Shown here piece by piece: positions 51,020 to 60,190 of a DNA stretch of 64,000 nt (positions are counted from its first letter, which is position 1; each line of letters opens with the position of its first letter). Origin of the DNA: JACKII01 sp041687435. Lineage in GTDB: Bacteria; Pseudomonadota; Alphaproteobacteria; Bin95. The position numbers and the translations under genes were made by a program. A model generated the notes under the pieces. The model did not search any database and was not told the DNA's origin. It worked only from the letters and a program-made list of their open reading frames with translations. The stretch lies in NCBI GenBank assembly GCA_041687435.1, contig JAWLBX010000015.1, positions 1-64,000 of the forward strand, in the 5' to 3' direction.

Positions 51020-51511
51020 TCAGGCGGGCACCCGTTGCATGAAGTAGCGCCTTGGCTTGATCCCGTCGGGCAATGGCAGGCTTTCCCAGCCCTCGCCATT
51101 GATCGGCTGATCGGAGACAATAACGGCGCCGGGCGCGGTCAACTGGGATAGCGTATCCGCCAGGAATTGCGCCATCGCTGCGATGCTGGCGGCGTCACCC
51201 TGGCCAAAATCCGCATGCACCAGGGCAGCCTGGGCACCGATTCGCTCCGCCGCCGTGGGCAAGGTCTCGCGGAAATCTCCGAGGAACAAATCCTCGTTCG
51301 GCGGGGTGCAACTCGGGTGCGCCTGAACCAAGCGTTCGAACACATAAATCCGCCGGTCCGGCAGCCGCTCCCGCAGGTGGTCGTAGGTGCGGCCGTTGCC
51401 AAGCCCCAACTCCAGCACGGGCCCCGGCACATCGCCGATCATCTCTGCCGCACGGTCCAGGCAGGCGCGCTGGGCCTGCATGCGGCGGATAAAGCTGTCG
51501 AGCCGGCTCAT
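51020..51511 (-). CDS. Small class I SAM-dependent methyltransferase
   Basis: 163 aa. The SAM-binding motif PVLELGLGNGRTYDHLRE lies at about 31-48, and VFERLVQAHPSC follows where the ribose-binding acid sits. No obvious substrate domain. Start ATG 51511 overlaps the CNB gene stop by 4 nt, so it is the last gene of the degenerate-ABC operon. Converges on xseA with only 3 nt between stops. Substrate unknown; small methyltransferases in this setting often act on a lipid, sugar or peptide. Confidence 0.8.
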   Translation of the reverse strand: MSRLDSFIRRMQAQRACLDRAAEMIGDVPGPVLELGLGNGRTYDHLRERLPDRRIYVFERLVQAHPSCTPPNEDLFLGDFRETLPTAAERIGAQAALVHADFGQGDAASIAAMAQFLADTLSQLTAPGAVIVSDQPINGEGWESLPLPDGIKPRRYFMQRVPA

Positions 51512-51960
51512 GCTGCATCCGCCCGCGCTTCGCGCAGGTCGGCCGTGGTTTTTTCCAGCCTTCGGGCCAGTTCCTTCATGATCTCTATTCCCATCTCCGG
51601 CACTTCGGTCACAAGCCGGAAAAAGTGATCCTTGGCAATCCTCAAGGTCGTCAGTTCGGTGGATGCCCGCACGGTTGCGGTGCGGGGGATGTCGATCAGA
51701 ATGGCAATCTCGCCGACAATGTCATTGCATCCGAGTGTCGCCACTTTCAACTCCCCTGTCGGCGTTGCGACGATCACATCGGCATTGCCTTCCAGGATGA
51801 TATAGGCGGCATCGCCCAAGTCGCCCTGGCGCACCACGTCTTCACCCGGCTGGAACACCATGCGTTCGCTGGTAAACGCCAGAAGCTTGAGACGCCTGGC
51901 CTCTATCCGCTGGAACAGAGGCAGTCGGCGCAGGGCATCCACTTCCTGTGTTAGCGACAT
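51508..51960 (-). CDS. Cyclic-nucleotide-binding-domain protein (Crp-like, no HTH)
   Basis: 150 aa with a single CNB barrel. LPLFQRIEARRLKLLAFTSE starts the domain, FQPGEDVVRQGDLGDAAYII the first strands, and GEIAILIDIPRTATVRASTE the phosphate-binding cassette (G-E-x-A-x4-x-R-T/A-T). The arginine that contacts the cyclic phosphate is present. There is no DNA-binding helix-turn-helix; a short helical tail RRLEKTTADLREAR follows. Such proteins can be stand-alone sensors for membrane proteins. Coupled to the methyltransferase, 20 nt after the ABC gene. Confidence 0.87.
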   Translation of the reverse strand: MSLTQEVDALRRLPLFQRIEARRLKLLAFTSERMVFQPGEDVVRQGDLGDAAYIILEGNADVIVATPTGELKVATLGCNDIVGEIAILIDIPRTATVRASTELTTLRIAKDHFFRLVTEVPEMGIEIMKELARRLEKTTADLREARADAA

Positions 51961-51980
51961 CGGTTTCTCCCGTTTTCCGG

Positions 51981-54605
51981 CTATTCCGCGGCCCTTGGCG
52001 GCGCCGCGTCGCCGATCATTTCAGCTTCGACACGGCCATTCTCGATGGTGAAGGTGCGATGCATGGCCTGCGCCTGGCCCGGCTGGTCCAGGATCGCGAC
52101 GATCCCTCTGGGGGCCTGCGCAGCGACAACGCTTTCGAACAGGGCCTCGCGCACCGACTCATCGAACACTGATAATGCCTGGTTGACCACCAAAAGGTCC
52201 GGCTGTTTCACCAGCGCCCGTGCGAATGCCAGCTTCTGCCGCTGCACCGCGGACAACCGCCCGCCGCCGACACCCACATGATAGTCCAACCCAACATTGA
52301 GGATGGCTTCGCGCAGGTCCAATTCGCTCAGCACCTCGCGGACAAGCGTGCGCACGCGCACCACACCCTGCGGCTGCCCGAAAGCGACCTTGCCGAACAG
52401 GATATTGTCCTGAATGGAACTGGCGGAATTGTAGTGCTCCGGGTCAAAGAAGGCGACACTGCCCTCCAATTCCGCCGGCAAATGCTCCGCAAACGACCGG
52501 CGCGCTTCCAGCAAACGGTCCCGCAAGGCATCGTCGATCAGGCCAAGACGATGGCGGGCGGGAATCAGGCGGAACGGAAGCGACAGCAGTCTGCGCCGGT
52601 CTTCGGCAGTCAACCCTTCCAGCCCCTGACCGCCGCGATCAATCCTGCCCAGAAGCGCCTGGAATTCCGGCAGGTCTTCGGCTGCGATGAAGCTGAACTG
52701 CTCCATCAGTTCTTGCCCCGGCTCGATATCGGCGAACAGTTCCACCATGGTTTCTGCCACCTGACGGCCGATGCGGACAAAATCGTCGGTCAGTCCGACG
52801 CGGTCCAGCGTCTGCTGCACATAGTCATGCTCGCCCAGGTGTTCTAGGTCGAACGTGTCGCCAACCGGGGTGCCGAACAGCAAGTTCTCGGCTACGCTGG
52901 CGTTGTTGTTGTACAGGTTCAGATCGAATGGTTCGATCAGGCTGGTCGTACCAGCCTCCTCCACCCGCTCCCGCAGTGTCGCGCGCGCGACAAGCAATTG
53001 CTCCGTAAGGTCCGGGTGGGCGTCGGCATTGATTCGGCCACGCAGTCCGAATTCGTAGATGTCGTCGGACAGCAAGGCATGGTCGATCGTCTCCAGCAGG
53101 CGATGCTGCAGGGATGCCGGGTCGGCATCCAGGCCCGCACCGTCATAATCGATCCAGTCGCCCTCCAGGTCATAGACACTGTTGCCTGCCGTTTCCGCCT
53201 CGGCAATCCAGGCGCGGCGGCTCTCATCGACATCAGCGGGCGGATGATTGCGCAGGGCCAGCATCACATTCTCGCGGATGGTGGCGGAAAACAGGTATGG
53301 CTGGGCTGCAACATAACCGATGCGCCGCCCAAGCCGTGCTTCCGGAATCGCCGCCAGATCCTCGTCACCGTATTGCACCCGGCCCGAGGTCGGCACAGCC
53401 AGACGCACCAGCAATGGGCCGATCTCCTCCTTGCCGCCGCCACCGGGGCCGATGATGCCGATTCGCTCGTTCATGGCGAATGTGGCGGAGATATTGTGCA
53501 GATAAACAGTCCCATCGTCATCGGCCAGACTGACATTCCGGAAGGCGACCCGGGTATCGGGCGGAAACGGCGCCGGCGGCGTGTCGTCGGTCGCGTGGAG
53601 CTCCGGCGCCAGCATTCCGGGCGGGTCGAATTGTTGAATTACTGTTTCGTACTTGATCCTGGCGTCCTCCAACTGCTGATAATACGCCAACAGTTCCTTC
53701 CACGGCGCATTCATATCCTTGTGGGCGCTGATCACGGCAATCAGAGCGCCGACGCTCAGATCGCCTTTGATCGCCAGATAACCACCCAGCGAATAGAACA
53801 AAAACGGCGTGAACTGTGCGAGAAAGTTATTGAAAAATTTTATGAAAAATTTGCGGCGAAAAATTTCGTACCGGATGTCGAAGATGATGCCCAGCCGGTG
53901 GGAGAACCGCGAAAGCTGATACTGGCTGCTGTCGTTGGTGTGAATTTCCGAAATACCGCTGATGCTCTCCCCCAGATGCTCAGACAGGATCCGCACATTC
54001 TGCACCCGGCGCTTTGCCAGCAGATTCACCTTTTTCTGCAAGCGCGGGATCACGACCGCCTGCAAGGGGAACAACGCGACCGCCGCAAGCCCCAGCAACG
54101 GATCCTGCATCAGGATGAACGCCAGCAGCGTGACCAGAATCCCGCCCTGATAAAGTGGCAGGGCGATCGCATCGCCGAAAAACCCGCCCAGCGGCTCCAC
54201 TTCCTGCGTGACCATGGGGATCAATTCGCCCTGGCTGACGCGGCGGAAATGCGGCAGGGGAAAACGCAGAATGCGCTCATAGAGGATATAGCGCAGCCGG
54301 CGCAGCATCCGCTCGCCCAGCCGCCCCTTCATCACGTTCAGCATGTATTTGAACCCGCCATTGATCAATACCAACGCCAGGAACACACCGCAGAGCGTGA
54401 ACAGATACGGGACATGCTCCAATTCAAAGCCCAGAATCATAACGGGAAAATCGGCTGGACGTCCTTGGATTGCGCCGTTGACGATCCGCTTCGGCAATTC
54501 TGCTTGCAAATAAATGAAAGGAAATGCAGCGAAAGTCAGCAAGACCAAAATAATCTGCTGGCGGGCGCTGAAAGCAAAAATGTAGCCAAACAGGGTTTGT
54601 TTCAT
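51981..54605 (-). CDS. ABC exporter with one membrane domain and a degenerate, expanded nucleotide-binding domain
   Basis: 874 aa, about 1.5 times a normal half-transporter. Residues 1-335 are an exporter-type six-helix membrane domain. The NBD begins near 352 (VAFRNVSLADDDGTVYLH). Walker A is GPGGGGKEE (about 386-394), keeping the lysine but with Glu-Glu for Ser-Thr. The Q-loop is YVAAQPYLFSATIRENV (near 435). Then comes a roughly 330-residue insertion holding two more Q-loop-downstream-like motifs (SVAENLLFGTP near 570, SIQDNILFGKV near 730). Signature is LSAVQRQKL instead of LSGGQ, Walker B reads LLVVNQALS (N, Q for D, E) and the H-loop histidine is missing (AILDQPGQ). ATP hydrolysis is doubtful. 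Transcribed with CNB and methyltransferase genes; divergent from the glycosyltransferase operon. Confidence 0.88.
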   Translation of the reverse strand: MKQTLFGYIFAFSARQQIILVLLTFAAFPFIYLQAELPKRIVNGAIQGRPADFPVMILGFELEHVPYLFTLCGVFLALVLINGGFKYMLNVMKGRLGERMLRRLRYILYERILRFPLPHFRRVSQGELIPMVTQEVEPLGGFFGDAIALPLYQGGILVTLLAFILMQDPLLGLAAVALFPLQAVVIPRLQKKVNLLAKRRVQNVRILSEHLGESISGISEIHTNDSSQYQLSRFSHRLGIIFDIRYEIFRRKFFIKFFNNFLAQFTPFLFYSLGGYLAIKGDLSVGALIAVISAHKDMNAPWKELLAYYQQLEDARIKYETVIQQFDPPGMLAPELHATDDTPPAPFPPDTRVAFRNVSLADDDGTVYLHNISATFAMNERIGIIGPGGGGKEEIGPLLVRLAVPTSGRVQYGDEDLAAIPEARLGRRIGYVAAQPYLFSATIRENVMLALRNHPPADVDESRRAWIAEAETAGNSVYDLEGDWIDYDGAGLDADPASLQHRLLETIDHALLSDDIYEFGLRGRINADAHPDLTEQLLVARATLRERVEEAGTTSLIEPFDLNLYNNNASVAENLLFGTPVGDTFDLEHLGEHDYVQQTLDRVGLTDDFVRIGRQVAETMVELFADIEPGQELMEQFSFIAAEDLPEFQALLGRIDRGGQGLEGLTAEDRRRLLSLPFRLIPARHRLGLIDDALRDRLLEARRSFAEHLPAELEGSVAFFDPEHYNSASSIQDNILFGKVAFGQPQGVVRVRTLVREVLSELDLREAILNVGLDYHVGVGGGRLSAVQRQKLAFARALVKQPDLLVVNQALSVFDESVREALFESVVAAQAPRGIVAILDQPGQAQAMHRTFTIENGRVEAEMIGDAAPPRAAE

Positions 54606-54800
54606 TGTTTTCCCTTGGCGCTGAGGCCAGGCCAGAGCCGGAACAACAGGCTACCGGAAAAGCCAACGGCAAACAATCAGTTGGCGGATAACTGCCTTTG
54701 AGCGTATATGAAAGGCAGGATAACAGTGCCAGCCATTGGCGGAAACGTTTGCGATCAAACACCAATGGAACCTCCGCCCGGCGGGAGCAAGGAGCAGCGT

Positions 54801-56036
54801 ATGCAGGACGCGCTGGCAAATGATGGAGGCAGCAAAAGGCTGCTGATATACAGTCATGACAGTTTTGGACTTGGCCATTTGCGGCGGTGCCGGGAAATCG
54901 CCAACGCACTGGTGGATGCTTACGACAATCTATCGGTTCTGATTCTGTCCGGATCGCCGATCATCGGCAGCTTTGACTTCCGCCCGCGTGTCGATTTTGT
55001 GCGTATTCCCGGCATGATCAAGCTGTCCAATGGCGAATACACCTCGCACGCGCTGGATATCGCGCCGGAAAAAACTTTGGAGCTGCGCGCCGCGGTGATC
55101 AGCGAGACTGCACGGATCTTCGATCCCGACCTGTTCCTGGTCGACAAGGAGCCGCTGGGCCTGCGGGGTGAGGTGCGGGCAACCCTGGAATTGCTACGCC
55201 TGCGCGGCACTCGAATCGTGCTGGGACTGCGCGATGTGATGGACGATCCGGACGCGCTGCAACCGGAATGGAAGCGCAAGCGCGCCCAGCCGGCCCTGCG
55301 CGATCTGTATGACGACATTTGGGTCTACGGCCTGCCGCAGATCTGCGACCCGCTGGAGGGGATCGACCTGCCGGATTCCGTGCGGCGCAAGATGGTCTAC
55401 ACCGGCTATTTGCGCCGGCGGGTTAGCACCTCTCCCGATGCTGCGGCAGGGCTGGTCGGTACCGAGCCCTATATTCTGGTCACCCCAGGCGGCGGCGGCG
55501 ATGGCGATGCCCTGGTCGATTGGGTAATCCGCGCTTACGAGACCGACCCCGCCCAGCCTTACCGCGCGCTGATCGTGTTCGGCCCATTCATGCAGGGCGA
55601 GCAGCAACAGGCGTTCCGCCAGCGGATCGAGGGTCTGCCGAATGTCGAAGCGATCACCTTTTACAATCAGATGGAAACACTGATTGCCGGGGCTACCGGC
55701 GTCATTGCCATGGGCGGTTACAATACGTTCTGCGAAATCCTGTCCTTTGACAAACCGGCCATCATCGTCCCGCGCACCCGGCCACGGATGGAGCAATCGA
55801 TCCGCGCCGCCAGGGCTCAGGAACTGGGGCTTGTGCGGATGCTCGACCCGGATGACGGCCGCCCGGCCCGTGTCATGGCCACGGCCATCCGGCAGTTGCC
55901 GCAGCAGGGGCGCCCGTCGGACGTCGTGGTGCCGGGGCTGCTCGACGGCCTCGACAATGTCAAACGCCTCGTAGGCCGGGCCTTGGAGCAGGGCCGGATC
56001 CAGCCCTTGCGCTTTGCCGAGGCGGGCGGTGACTGA
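54801..56036 (+). CDS. MurG/GT28-like glycosyltransferase, first of operon
   Basis: 411 aa from ATG 54801, preceded by AAGGAG with six-base spacing; an in-frame start at 54708 has no such site. A GT-B fold protein: RLLIYSHDSFGLGHLRRCRE (donor-site loop), VVTPGG-type loop YILVTPGGGGDGDALVDW, and GATGVIAMGGYNTFCEILSF with the MurG-style G-G-x-N-T-x-E nucleotide-sugar signature. Sugar and acceptor unknown. It lies 195 nt from the divergent ABC exporter and overlaps the next gene by 8 nt. Confidence 0.82.
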   Translation: MQDALANDGGSKRLLIYSHDSFGLGHLRRCREIANALVDAYDNLSVLILSGSPIIGSFDFRPRVDFVRIPGMIKLSNGEYTSHALDIAPEKTLELRAAVISETARIFDPDLFLVDKEPLGLRGEVRATLELLRLRGTRIVLGLRDVMDDPDALQPEWKRKRAQPALRDLYDDIWVYGLPQICDPLEGIDLPDSVRRKMVYTGYLRRRVSTSPDAAAGLVGTEPYILVTPGGGGDGDALVDWVIRAYETDPAQPYRALIVFGPFMQGEQQQAFRQRIEGLPNVEAITFYNQMETLIAGATGVIAMGGYNTFCEILSFDKPAIIVPRTRPRMEQSIRAARAQELGLVRMLDPDDGRPARVMATAIRQLPQQGRPSDVVVPGLLDGLDNVKRLVGRALEQGRIQPLRFAEAGGD

Positions 56037-57309
56037 ACCGGCAACGGGCAGCAAACCCGGCGGCGTCGCCGTCGTCCTCAAAGGCTATCCGCGCCTTTCC
56101 GAAACCTTCATCGCGCAGGAGATCCTGGCACTGGAGCAGCGTGGACTGCGCCAGCACATCATCTCGCTGCGCCATCCGACGGATCAGAAACATCACCCGA
56201 TGCACGCGGCGATCCGCGCGCCGGTGCTCTATCTGCCCGAATACCTCTACAAGGAACCGCTGCGGGTGATGCACGCTTGGTGGCAGGTGCGGCGCCGGCC
56301 CGCCTTTCGGGCCGTGCGCAGGCAGTGGCTACACGATCTCTGGCGCGACCGCACGCCGAATCGCGGCCGCCGCTTCGGCCAAGCGCTGGTGCTGGCGGCG
56401 GAACTGCCTGCGGACATTGGCCATTTGCATGCCCATTTCCTGCACACACCCGCCTCGGTCACCCGCTACGCCGCGGCGCTGTGCGGCCTGCCGTGGAGCG
56501 TCTCCGCCCACGCCAAGGACATCTGGACCTCGCCCGAATGGGAAAAACGCGAGAAGCTGGCGGATTGCGCCTGGGCCGTTACCTGCACCGCTTTCGGCGC
56601 GGCGCACCTGCAAGCCCTGGCGTCGGAGCCTGAGCGGGTAGAACTGCTGTATCATGGCCTCGACCTCGGCCGGTTTCCGCCGCCGCTGGCCGAACGGGGC
56701 GCGCGCGACGGCGGCGATGCCGGCGCGCCGGTCCGCATCCTGTCGGTCGGGCGCGCGGTGCCGAAAAAGGGGTATGATGACCTGCTGAACGCGCTGGCCC
56801 AGCTGCCGCCCGGCCTGGCCTGGCATTTCACCCATATCGGCGGCGGCAAGCTGGCCGCCCGCCTGAAACAACAGGCAGAGCGGCTTGGCATTGCGGACCG
56901 CATCACCTGGCAGGGCTCGCAGGCGCAGGAGGCTGTGGTCGCCGCCTACCGCGAGGCTGACCTGTTCGTGCTGGCCAGCAAAGTCGCCAGCGATGGCGAC
57001 CGCGACGGCCTGCCAAACGTGCTGATGGAGGCGCAAAGCCAAGGCCTCGCCTGCCTCGCCACCACGGCGGCCGGCATTCCCGAACTGATTCGCGACGATG
57101 AGACCGGGCGCCTCACGCCGCCGGGCGACCCCGCTGCCTTGGCCGACGCCCTGGCAGACCTGATCCGCGCACCGCAGGAACGGGCTCGCCTTGGCACTGC
57201 AGGAGCGCAGGCGCTGAGCCGCCGTTTCTCGTTCGGGAACGGCATTGACCGGCTGGCCCGGCGCTTCGGTCTGACGGCTGGCGCACCGGCCGTCCGTGCC
57301 GCGGAATAG
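56029..57309 (+). CDS. GT4-family glycosyltransferase
   Basis: 426 aa. GT-B fold with the N-domain GYPRLSETFIAQEILALEQR and IGHLHAHFLHTPASVTRYAA. The C-domain has RILSVGRAVPKKGYDDLLNA (phosphate-binding GR...KG) and the E-x7-E signature in DGLPNVLMEAQSQGLACLA. GTG 56029 overlaps the previous stop by 8 nt. Retaining-type transfer from a nucleotide sugar is expected; acceptor unknown. Confidence 0.88.
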   Translation: MTEPATGSKPGGVAVVLKGYPRLSETFIAQEILALEQRGLRQHIISLRHPTDQKHHPMHAAIRAPVLYLPEYLYKEPLRVMHAWWQVRRRPAFRAVRRQWLHDLWRDRTPNRGRRFGQALVLAAELPADIGHLHAHFLHTPASVTRYAAALCGLPWSVSAHAKDIWTSPEWEKREKLADCAWAVTCTAFGAAHLQALASEPERVELLYHGLDLGRFPPPLAERGARDGGDAGAPVRILSVGRAVPKKGYDDLLNALAQLPPGLAWHFTHIGGGKLAARLKQQAERLGIADRITWQGSQAQEAVVAAYREADLFVLASKVASDGDRDGLPNVLMEAQSQGLACLATTAAGIPELIRDDETGRLTPPGDPAALADALADLIRAPQERARLGTAGAQALSRRFSFGNGIDRLARRFGLTAGAPAVRAAE

Positions 57310-57324
57310 AGGCAGCAGTCCCGC

Positions 57325-58455
57325 ATGCGGATCGCCTTTTATGCTCCGCTGAAAGCGCCGGATCATCCAACCCCTTCCGGCGACCGCCGCATCGCGCGCC
57401 TGTTGCTCGACGCATTGCAGCGCGGCGGACACGAGGTGCATCTGGCAGCGCGCTTGCGCTCCCGCGACCCGGCGGGCGACCGACTGCGGCAGGCGCGCCT
57501 CGCCGATCTGGGGCAGCGGCTCGCGGCCCGCCTGCTGCGGCGCTATGCGGAGGCCAACAGGCCGCCGGATGTATGGATTACCTATCACCTTTACTACAAG
57601 GCTCCCGATTGGATCGGCCCGCATGTCGCCGCCGCCTTGGCCATCCCCTACATCGCCATAGAGGCCAGCCACGCACCGAAACGTGCTGGCAGCCCCTGGC
57701 ATCTGGGCCACCGGGCCGTCGAACATGCGGTGCGCCAGGCTGCCCGTGTTGTTTGCCTGAATCCGAATGACTACGCCTGCCTGGAGCCGCTCGCCGCGGG
57801 GCGGATTGCCATGCTGGCCCCGTTCCTCGACCCCACGCCCTATGCGCCACCTGCCGCCGACACCCGCACGGCTCTGGCCGCGCGCTATGGCCTGCCCATG
57901 GCAGAGCCCTGGCTGCTGGCTGTCGGCATGATGCGGACCGGCGACAAACTCGCCTCCTACCGGCAACTGGCGGAGGCGTTGCAGGGCTTGCAAGGGCGCC
58001 CCTGGCGCCTGATCGTCGTCGGCGACGGCCCGGCGGCGGCGGAGGTTCGAGCGGCCTTCGCCCCCTTCGCCGGCCGCATCGCCTGGCTTGGCACCCTGGA
58101 CGAGGCCGCCCTCGCCTGCGCCTATCAAGCCGCCGACATGCTGGTCTGGCCAGCGGTGCGCGAGGCATTCGGCATGGCGCTGTTGGAGGCCCAGGCCGCT
58201 GGCCTGCCTGTCGTTGCCGGCAACACGGATGGCGTGCCCGCCGTGGTTGCGGATGGTGAGACCGGACTGCTGCCTGCGCCGGGCGACACACGCGCCTTTG
58301 CCGCTGCCGTCAACACCCTGCTGGACGATCCCGCCCGGCGTGAGGCGATGGGGCAGGCTGCGCGGGCGCGTGTTTTGCGGCATCATTCGCTCGACGCCGC
58401 AGCAAAACAGCTCGACCGTATTCTGTTGGAGGCCACATGCCGCTCCTCAGCCTGA
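57325..58455 (+). CDS. GT4-family glycosyltransferase
   Basis: 376 aa. MRIAFYAPLKAPDHPTPSGD starts the GT-B N-domain; LLAVGMMRTGDKLASYRQLA carries the donor-phosphate site (K near G-M-M). REAFGMALLEAQAAGLPVVA gives the E-x7-E signature. It overlaps the start of the phosphatase gene by 19 nt. Together with the two MurG-like enzymes and the previous GT4 it would add several sugars to one carrier (inference). Confidence 0.88.
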   Translation: MRIAFYAPLKAPDHPTPSGDRRIARLLLDALQRGGHEVHLAARLRSRDPAGDRLRQARLADLGQRLAARLLRRYAEANRPPDVWITYHLYYKAPDWIGPHVAAALAIPYIAIEASHAPKRAGSPWHLGHRAVEHAVRQAARVVCLNPNDYACLEPLAAGRIAMLAPFLDPTPYAPPAADTRTALAARYGLPMAEPWLLAVGMMRTGDKLASYRQLAEALQGLQGRPWRLIVVGDGPAAAEVRAAFAPFAGRIAWLGTLDEAALACAYQAADMLVWPAVREAFGMALLEAQAAGLPVVAGNTDGVPAVVADGETGLLPAPGDTRAFAAAVNTLLDDPARREAMGQAARARVLRHHSLDAAAKQLDRILLEATCRSSA

Positions 58456-59033
58456 TCCGGCACGCACCGACCACCTGGAACGAGGCCGGCCTGATCCAAG
58501 GCCAGACCGATACGCCACTCAGCGAGACCGGCCGTGCCGCCCTGCTCACCTGGGAACCGCCGCCGCCCTTGCTCGCCGCGGAGTGGTGGACCAGCCCGTT
58601 GCAACGCTGCTGCGACACCGCACGGCATCTGGCAGGCCGTAACGTGCCCGTAGATGAGCGGCTACAGGAAACCCATTGGGGCGAATGGCAGGGCAAGCGC
58701 CTGGCCGACTTGCGCGAGAACCTGGGCGAGGCCATGACCGAGATGGAGGGCCGCGGCTGGGATTTTTGCCCGCCCGGCGGCGAAAGCCCCCGCGACGTCT
58801 CCATCCGGTTTCAGGCATTCATCCGCGATGTAGCGGCGCGCGACCGGCAAACGGTCGCGGTCACGCACCGCGGCGTGATCCGGGTTGCCATGGCGCTGGC
58901 CACCGGCTGGGATTTCCTTGGCAAGACACCGGTAAAACTGCAACGTCCCGCTGCCCATATTTTCTGGGTGACGCCAGAGGGCATGCTGGAACTGCGCACC
59001 GCCAATGCGCCGCTGGGCGAAGTGGCGATATGA
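58437..59033 (+). CDS. Histidine phosphatase (phosphoglycerate mutase-like)
   Basis: 198 aa. LIRHAPTTWNEAGLIQGQTD carries the R-H-A/G-x-T catalytic loop, SPLQRCCDTARHLAGR the second arginine and VDERLQETHWGEWQGKRLAD the acid. VTHRGVIRVAMAL holds the second catalytic histidine. Such enzymes dephosphorylate sugar or nucleotide phosphates; here it may remove phosphate from a saccharide intermediate. ATG overlaps the GT4 end by 19 nt; its stop overlaps the next ATG (ATGA). Confidence 0.88.
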   Translation: MPLLSLIRHAPTTWNEAGLIQGQTDTPLSETGRAALLTWEPPPPLLAAEWWTSPLQRCCDTARHLAGRNVPVDERLQETHWGEWQGKRLADLRENLGEAMTEMEGRGWDFCPPGGESPRDVSIRFQAFIRDVAARDRQTVAVTHRGVIRVAMALATGWDFLGKTPVKLQRPAAHIFWVTPEGMLELRTANAPLGEVAI

Positions 59034-60190
59034 GCGGCAGGGCCGGCCCCGCCAGAATTCTGTTCTGGGTCCAGCATCTGCTGGGCATCGGCCACCTGAA
59101 GCGGACCTCCACCCTGGCCCGCGCCCTGGCCGATGCGGGATTTAACGTGACGGTGGTTTCCGGCGGTTTTCCCGTGCCAGGGCTGCGTCTGGGCCGCGCC
59201 AGCTTCGTGCAACTGCCGCCGGTACGTGCGGTCGACCTCTACTTCAAGGATTTGCGGACCGAGGGCGGCAGACCGATAGACGATGCCTGGCGCGAAACCC
59301 GGCGCGCTGCGCTGATGGCTGCCGCCGACGCCATCCAACCCGATATCGTGCTGACCGAGTTGTTCCCCTTCGGCCGCCGGCAAATGGCCTTTGAACTGGA
59401 GCCCTTTCTGACTGAAATGCGCGCCCGCGGCGCCTATATCGCCTGTTCTGTCCGCGACATACTGGTGGCGCCGCCAAAGCCCGAGCGGCTGCTGGAGATG
59501 CTGGAGCGCACCGAACGCCTGTTCGACCGGGTGTTGGTACATGGCGACCCCAACCTGGTACCATTCGAGGAAACCTTTCCGCATAGGGAACGGCTCGGCG
59601 ACCGCCTCGCCTATACCGGCTATGTGGTCGAGGAGCCGATCAAGGTCGCAGGCCGGGATGGCGCGGGCGAAGTGATTGTTTCCGCCGGCGGCGGCGCGGT
59701 CAGCGAGCCGCTGCTGCGGGCTGCGCTCGCCGCGAAACCGCTCAGCCAGGCCCGCAGCCTGCCCTGGCGGCTGCTCTGCGGCGCCGGCATCGGCGAGGCC
59801 GCGATGCTGGACCTTCAGCATCTGGCCGACCCGGCCACGGTGGTTGAACCGGCCCGGCCGGATTTCCCCGGCCTGTTGGCCCGCGGCCGCCTGTCGGTCA
59901 GCCAAGCCGGCTACAACACCATTATGGATGTACTGGCCGCCGGCATTCCTGGCGTCGTCGTGCCCTATGCAGGAGGCCTTGAGAGCGAGCAGACCCTGCG
60001 TGCCCGCCGCCTGGCGGAGCGCGGTGTGCTGCATGTGGTCGACGAGGCCAGCCTGTCGCCCGAAACCCTGGCTGCGGCTATCGACCGGGCGCTGACGGTG
60101 CCGAGGCGCGCGCTCGGCAACCTCGCCACAGAAGGCGCGTCCGAAACCATACGCCTGTTGCGGACTGCGCTGGACAACTGCCGCACATGA
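59030..60190 (+). CDS. MurG/GT28-like glycosyltransferase, second of operon
   Basis: 386 aa. ILFWVQHLLGIGHLKRTSTL and ALADAGFNVTVVSGGFPVPG form the N-domain; VIVSAGGGAVSEPLLRAA is the domain-2 glycine loop and RLSVSQAGYNTIMDVLAAG is the G-x-N-T-x-x-[ED]-like acceptor signature. VVPYAGGLESEQTLRARRLA binds the nucleotide sugar. Related in layout to the gene at 54801 but clearly diverged. Coupled to the phosphatase (ATGA) and to the deacetylase-like gene (ATGA). Confidence 0.86.
   Translation: MSGRAGPARILFWVQHLLGIGHLKRTSTLARALADAGFNVTVVSGGFPVPGLRLGRASFVQLPPVRAVDLYFKDLRTEGGRPIDDAWRETRRAALMAAADAIQPDIVLTELFPFGRRQMAFELEPFLTEMRARGAYIACSVRDILVAPPKPERLLEMLERTERLFDRVLVHGDPNLVPFEETFPHRERLGDRLAYTGYVVEEPIKVAGRDGAGEVIVSAGGGAVSEPLLRAALAAKPLSQARSLPWRLLCGAGIGEAAMLDLQHLADPATVVEPARPDFPGLLARGRLSVSQAGYNTIMDVLAAGIPGVVVPYAGGLESEQTLRARRLAERGVLHVVDEASLSPETLAAAIDRALTVPRRALGNLATEGASETIRLLRTALDNCRT

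Noticed and set aside
52998..54701. 567-codon plus-strand frame opposite the ABC exporter
   Set aside because: Antisense by composition (many His, Gln, Arg), and the opposite strand has a convincing exporter.
56329..58386. 685-codon minus-strand frame across the glycosyltransferases
   Set aside because: Antisense to two GT4 genes with intact signatures; Gly/Arg/Gln-rich without any domain.
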